Shown here in pieces: positions 33,109 to 36,371 of a stretch of 36,371 nucleotides of DNA. The notes beneath the pieces are model-generated. The model was given only the letters and a program-made list of their open reading frames with translations, was not told the origin of the DNA and ran no database searches. The stretch comes from Pirellula staleyi DSM 6068 (GTDB lineage Bacteria > Planctomycetota > Planctomycetia > Pirellulales > Pirellulaceae), in the NCBI GenBank assembly GCA_945900945.1, contig CAMDKL010000050.1, positions 1 through 36,371 of the forward strand. The letters are read 5' to 3'. Within the stretch, counting starts at the first letter, position 1; each line of letters starts with the position of its first letter. The translations under genes and the position numbers were made by a program.

Positions 33109-34110
33109 TCACTTTTTTTCCGGCTTCAGGGTGGGCAGTAGCTTGAGCATTCCTTTGCCCAGCGCATCACCAACCAAGAAATAGGTCTCAGCGTTTCCAA
33201 ACTCATGATGCCCATGGCCGACGTTGGGCGAGTCCTCCGCCTTGCGAACGAAATCATGTGTCGGTACATAGATTACGTTGCCCGCAAATTCTGATCTGCT
33301 TGCAGCCGCAGATTGAGCCTTACGCAAAGCGTCCCAACCGCCTTCGGCTTGTACCCAAGGTCCAGTGAGCTCGCCCACTACTACCGGCAAACCAGGAGTT
33401 TGAAACTCACTGCGTACGTCGTGAATTAAGTTGACAAGATTCTGTTCGTATTCGGGTACTGCCGTCTTAGGATTCACGCCATCATTCCAGCCTTGATACC
33501 AAACCAAGCCAGCTAGTTCGTACCCCAACCCCTTGGTCGACGGAAAGTCGCTCTCCATATTTGCAAGTGAACCCCGCACCTGCGAGATCATCGTCTTGTA
33601 GTATTTCCCGACATCACCACCAGATGACGGTGGGCGAAAATCTTTGTAAAGACTCTTGCCACCCCAAGCAGTCTTGATGAGTAGTACCGGATTTTCAAGA
33701 TTATCCCCGATGACGTGGCCGAATTGCAACTCAGGTCCAAAGTGATGCACATCACCATAGCCGGAAAATCCAAACGCGAGCGGTCCCTTGAGCAGCGGGC
33801 GTTCCTCGCGTTGATAGTAAACAAACACGTCGTCGCGTACGGCCCATTTTCCATCGCTATTCTTCAGATGCGAAAACATCGTGACTTTTGCGGGATCTCG
33901 CATCAGAGTTGCTAGAGTCCCTTTGCCGCTATTGTAGTCTTTGCCAGTGAGGTCAACGACGGCTTGGCCCTCCATATTGGATTGGCCAGCCAAGATGAAG
34001 ACTTGGACGGGCTTTGGGACAACAAAACCGTCTGCCTGTGCGGCCACCGCGATCGTAGCAATGAATGCAGTATTCCAAAGTAGATTTCGAAGGTAAGATC
34101 GATTATTCAT
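33109..34110 (-). CDS. SASA-domain carbohydrate O-acetylesterase (DUF303)
   Basis: 333 residues with a signal peptide (about 8-27, LRNLLWNTAFIATIAVAAQA). The SGNH-like hydrolase fold starts with VQVFILAGQSNMEGQA (35-50); Ser-44 in GQSN is the predicted nucleophile. Further on are KTAWGGKSLY (about 147-156), LAGLVWYQGWND (about 200-211) and, near the C-terminus, VGHGHHEFGNAETYFLVG, giving the His. It likely removes acetyl groups from xylan or sialic-acid-like sugars outside the cytoplasm. Neighbours are also saccharide-related. The gene is 203 bases upstream of the cytochrome operon and is probably separately transcribed. Length is right for the family. Confidence 0.88.
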   Translation of the reverse strand: MNNRSYLRNLLWNTAFIATIAVAAQADGFVVPKPVQVFILAGQSNMEGQAVVDLTGKDYNSGKGTLATLMRDPAKVTMFSHLKNSDGKWAVRDDVFVYYQREERPLLKGPLAFGFSGYGDVHHFGPELQFGHVIGDNLENPVLLIKTAWGGKSLYKDFRPPSSGGDVGKYYKTMISQVRGSLANMESDFPSTKGLGYELAGLVWYQGWNDGVNPKTAVPEYEQNLVNLIHDVRSEFQTPGLPVVVGELTGPWVQAEGGWDALRKAQSAAASRSEFAGNVIYVPTHDFVRKAEDSPNVGHGHHEFGNAETYFLVGDALGKGMLKLLPTLKPEKK

Positions 34111-34277
34111 AGAATTGGAGTTGATTTAGACTCTAGGATGAAGCAGTAATCGCTAAAACGGATCATTCGTTGATTTATTGAATATTGATGTAGCCGGATA
34201 CGGCTTGGTGGGTTATGACGATGTGAATCAAAACAGACTTGCCCGGAAAGCTTGCAATTTGCAATGGCTGTTCCCCC
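34111..34277. other. AT-rich spacer without recognised gene
   Basis: 167 bases. No open frame or repeat was recognised. It should hold the esterase promoter. Confidence 0.3.
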
Positions 34278-34718
34278 CTATTTCGGCGCTACGTAGGCGG
34301 GAATCGCCGTGCCCGCGTACTTGATGTCACAATTGAACACTAGCCCGTTTTCTTTGACGTCTAAATTGAAATCGGAGTTTTTGGAAGCATCGACATTGTA
34401 TTTTGCGGGTAAGTATTGCTTTTCCGAATCGCCGCGATAAATAAATAATCTGACGACGCATGGTCCCAACGCTACGCCCGATTTAACTGTTACAAATTGA
34501 GCCTTATACTGTCCTTTGGAATCGGTCATTCCGTAGGAGGGACGAATCTTTTCCGATGGTGTAAATTCTAATTGAACGCCTTGGATCGGTTCACCATTCA
34601 GCGTGATCGTCCCCGTAACTGAGCCAGTCTTTGGCAGTCCGTCGTCTCCGCATCCCGCGATCCCTGCAAGAATCACCGATGCGATGCATCTCAAGGGTAA
34701 AGAGGTAAGTCTAACCAT
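34278..34718 (-). CDS. Small lipoprotein with a carboxypeptidase-regulatory-like fold
   Basis: 146 residues from ATG 34718; the frame stays open for 28 further codons, but AAAGA before this ATG and the lipobox position favour it. The lipobox LAGIAGC (about 14-20) predicts a lipid-anchored Cys. The mature part is beta-rich: GSVTGTITLNGEPIQGVQLEFTP is the starting strand of a carboxypeptidase-regulatory-like (transthyretin-like) fold, then YGMTDSKGQYKAQFVTVKSGVALG and DFNLDVKENGLVFNCDIK. Such short lipoproteins follow DUF1559 genes in planctomycete genomes extremely often, as here, and are presumably coexpressed. Function is unknown. Confidence 0.82.
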   Translation of the reverse strand: MVRLTSLPLRCIASVILAGIAGCGDDGLPKTGSVTGTITLNGEPIQGVQLEFTPSEKIRPSYGMTDSKGQYKAQFVTVKSGVALGPCVVRLFIYRGDSEKQYLPAKYNVDASKNSDFNLDVKENGLVFNCDIKYAGTAIPAYVAPK

Positions 34719-34829
34719 GTCAAGTCTTTCTGTGCGTGTTTCTAATTCTCTGTTTTTCAAAATCCCATGTGGCAAGCCTGCGATTCCAAACAGGCTCCAC
34801 AAGGTTCAAGCAATCGGCCAAAAGCAGCT

Positions 34830-35807
34830 TTAATCCAAACTCCCGATTACTAGTCCGTCATTGCGCATACCTAGCTTTTGGTAGATACCGTAGTCGGGAC
34901 CAGTAGCTTTGAACTCGACAGCATCGCTTACAAAGCGCACCGATCCGTCCAACATTGCGAAGTTGGCACCTCCGGTATGGAAACTACTGAAGGAGACGCG
35001 AGCACCAGTGGTGCTGAAGAGCGGGTTGAGCGGAGTTTGAACGCCCCCCATGGCCATGCGAGTATGTCCGCCGTTGCCCCAGCTCTTTTCAACGCCCAAC
35101 CAAGTGCATTTATCTTCGATTGTCCCATTAAGCGCTCGTTCGCCCAGTGCAAAAGTGTTGCTTGTCCCGTCCGTGATGATCGCAAACGGAGCATTCGAGT
35201 TGGAGAAAAAAGGGCCTTGGTAAATGTCTGTAATCCCGAAACTAGTTCCAAGACCTCCATTGGAACAATAATTTGAGCGTGCAATGCCAATCGAGTCGTC
35301 TCGCTTGTAATGCTGATCTTGCATATTGTTCATGCCAGGATTTCCTGAAGCACTGGGGCATTGGTGTGTGGCAAGTGTTAAAGACGACCCCGTCAATTCA
35401 ACGAATTGACGAACCGCAGGAGGAAAGCTTTGCCACGGAGTAGCCGTCGTGTGGCTAAAACCTGTAATGATTTGCATGTAGTACTCAAGGTTGACTTCCC
35501 GGACGCGAAGTGCGTTGAATACACTCTGTTGCTCGATGTAAGGCAACGTCATTGTCGCCCAGCTCCAGCCCGCTTCTTGATTGGTGGTGGTATCTGCATC
35601 GTAGAAACCCGAGGGCAATTTGCGAAAGGCGTCATGGTGGAGATGCAAGCCCAAAGCGAGCTGCTTGATATTGTTAGTGCATTGCATTCGTCGAGCAGCT
35701 TCACGCGCCGACTGAACGGCTGGAAGCAGCAAACCGACCAAGATGCCTATTATGGCGATAACGACTAGTAACTCTACAAGGGTAAAGGCAATTCTTCTTT
35801 TTCTCAC
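34830..35807 (-). CDS. DUF1559 pseudopilin-like protein
   Basis: 325 residues from GTG 35807, with AGGAG at 35818-35822. The N-terminus is a type II pseudopilin signal: RRIA-FTLVELLVVIAIIGI, with Phe at +1 and Glu at +5 of the predicted cleavage and a long hydrophobic helix. DUF1559 follows: SAREAARRMQCTNNIKQLALGLHLHHDAF (about 31-60, quoted in part), then NTFALGERAL (about 215) and the C-terminal H-X9-DG motif, HTGGANFAMLDGSVRFV (about 276-292). These proteins are hugely expanded in planctomycetes and are thought to join a type II-like secretion or surface system. The GTG start is supported by the RBS. The lipoprotein gene starts 112 bases downstream. Confidence 0.95.
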   Translation of the reverse strand: MRKRRIAFTLVELLVVIAIIGILVGLLLPAVQSAREAARRMQCTNNIKQLALGLHLHHDAFRKLPSGFYDADTTTNQEAGWSWATMTLPYIEQQSVFNALRVREVNLEYYMQIITGFSHTTATPWQSFPPAVRQFVELTGSSLTLATHQCPSASGNPGMNNMQDQHYKRDDSIGIARSNYCSNGGLGTSFGITDIYQGPFFSNSNAPFAIITDGTSNTFALGERALNGTIEDKCTWLGVEKSWGNGGHTRMAMGGVQTPLNPLFSTTGARVSFSSFHTGGANFAMLDGSVRFVSDAVEFKATGPDYGIYQKLGMRNDGLVIGSLD

Positions 35808-35817
35808 AATACTATAT

Positions 35818-35822
35818 CTCCT
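35818..35822 (-). promoter_or_regulatory. Ribosome binding site of the DUF1559 gene
   Basis: AGGAG on the minus strand, ten bases before GTG 35807. Supports the GTG start, which is also the first codon compatible with the pseudopilin signal. Confidence 0.6.
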
Positions 35823-35883
35823 AAAAAAAATTTGAACAAAGGGCTGCCCGCTCAGAGCGAATAGCCAATGAATTAAAATTGAT

Positions 35884-36087
35884 TTACGGGGTCTGGTTTG
35901 GCGGATGTTCGTTGATCCAGATTGTCATCGATCCTTTTTCTCGATTGGCCCATGCGTAGTAGGGCACGGCCGTAAGCGAAACGTTTCGTTGTTGATCGTC
36001 GATTCCTGTGGTTTTAATGATCGGAACGCCACCGAGCATTTCGCCGCGATATTCCGCGACCAATCTAGCATATCTTGTCAATGCCAC
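35884..36087 (-). pseudogene. C-terminal fragment of a GH127/DUF1680 glycosidase
   Basis: The minus-strand frame reads YRGEMLGGVPIIK, then LTAVPYYAWANREKGSMTIW and stops. This is the closing beta-domain of GH127 (DUF1680) beta-L-arabinofuranosidases, where LTAIPYYAWANR is characteristic. Upstream the same frame continues only to a stop near 36143 and gives no GH127 sequence (the enzyme is usually about 600-700 residues). So only about 60 C-terminal residues survive. It lies directly upstream of the DUF1559 gene on the same strand. Deletion or rearrangement at about 36090-36110 is likely. Confidence 0.7.
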
Positions 36088-36371
36088 ACTGAAAGGATCG
36101 ATATTTGGATTATCGATCGCTTGGCGTCGCTTGGGGGCCGATTATGTATCGTTGCCGAATTGGTTGGTAGAATTCACTGACTATGCTTACGCTTTCGATT
36201 TGGGTGTATCTCTTATCCCAATCCTTTTGGCAAGACGTCGTAATGTCCAACAGGAGGACTGTCCTCCTGCGGTATGCGCTGTGGACTCCCCGTTAGAAAA
36301 GGATATGGAATGGGTTGACGCCTTTCTTGAAAAAAGTGGAACAGAATCAGGCATTGAAAGGATCAAGAAGC
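36047..36371 (+). CDS. Unrecognised open frame running off the right edge
   Basis: A plus-strand frame is open from about 36047 to the window end, overlapping the GH127 fragment in part. It reads WLVEFTDYAYAFDLGVSLIP, ILLARRRNV and EKDMEWVDAFLEKSG; no ATG is in frame before 36306, so the true start or even reality is unclear. No family is recognised. An 18-base near-palindrome (36251-36269) lies inside it, which is unusual for coding DNA. It could be the fragment of a gene whose 5' end was lost with the GH127 break. Confidence 0.3.
36251..36269. repeat. Perfect 9+9 palindrome with one-base centre
   Basis: CAGGAGGAC-t-GTCCTCCTG: both arms are exact complements. It contains two Shine-Dalgarno-like cores facing opposite ways. 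It could be a protein-binding site or an interspersed repeat of the planctomycete kind. Confidence 0.7.

Noticed and set aside
1-36371. tRNA or rRNA genes
   Set aside because: No cloverleaf-like or rRNA-like sequence was noticed in the spacers; this was by eye, so tRNAscan/Infernal would be decisive.

Overview
The window looks like chromosomal DNA of a planctomycete, probably from the Pirellulaceae or a close relative. The evidence is a DUF1559 pseudopilin-like protein with the H-X9-DG motif, a five-haem cytochrome next to a beta-propeller 'dehydrogenase' and a ThuA protein, a Tat-exported Gfo/Idh/MocA oxidoreductase, a SASA-type esterase, a huge DUF5117-type metzincin, and interspersed hairpin repeats of the kind common in planctomycete genomes. 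Lineage is inferred from gene content; no 16S or marker search was possible.

Layout. 1-334 is a wrecked IS110-family transposase (minus strand). 629-5343 is a co-directional plus-strand block: two membrane-associated GTPases, then FliL-like, FliN and FliO flagellar proteins. A MoxR-type AAA+ ATPase lies on the minus strand (5370-6302). 6616-7904 holds an unrecognised protein translationally coupled to RNase PH. 7912-8328 is a DUF885 remnant. 8526-14807 is one giant gene that fuses AddB and AddA, the two subunits of the recombination helicase-nuclease, into one chain. Xylulokinase (minus) follows after a hairpin-rich spacer. Next come a solute-binding-like lipoprotein, an RlmI-type rRNA methyltransferase and a hotdog thioesterase (all plus). 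A BON-like protein and FloA flotillin (minus) follow, then the metzincin (minus) with a clear intrinsic terminator.

The right third is typical planctomycete saccharide and export machinery: a Gfo/Idh/MocA oxidoreductase (plus), a coiled-coil protein (minus), and a tight minus-strand operon cytochrome c - beta-propeller - ThuA (32905 to 27979). It ends with a SASA esterase, a small lipoprotein with a carboxypeptidase-regulatory-like fold, a DUF1559 protein and the severed C-terminus of a GH127/DUF1680 glycosidase. A frame at the far right runs off the window.

The strongest points for follow-up are the single-chain AddB-AddA enzyme, whose AddB half has lost the Fe-S cluster cysteines; the coupling of a dynamin-like GTPase pair to a reduced flagellar cluster with no FliM or FliP; the FloA with a replaced C-terminus beside a BON-like partner; and a possible frameshift in the coiled-coil gene. 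Several gene remnants and repeat families show active decay in the spacers.
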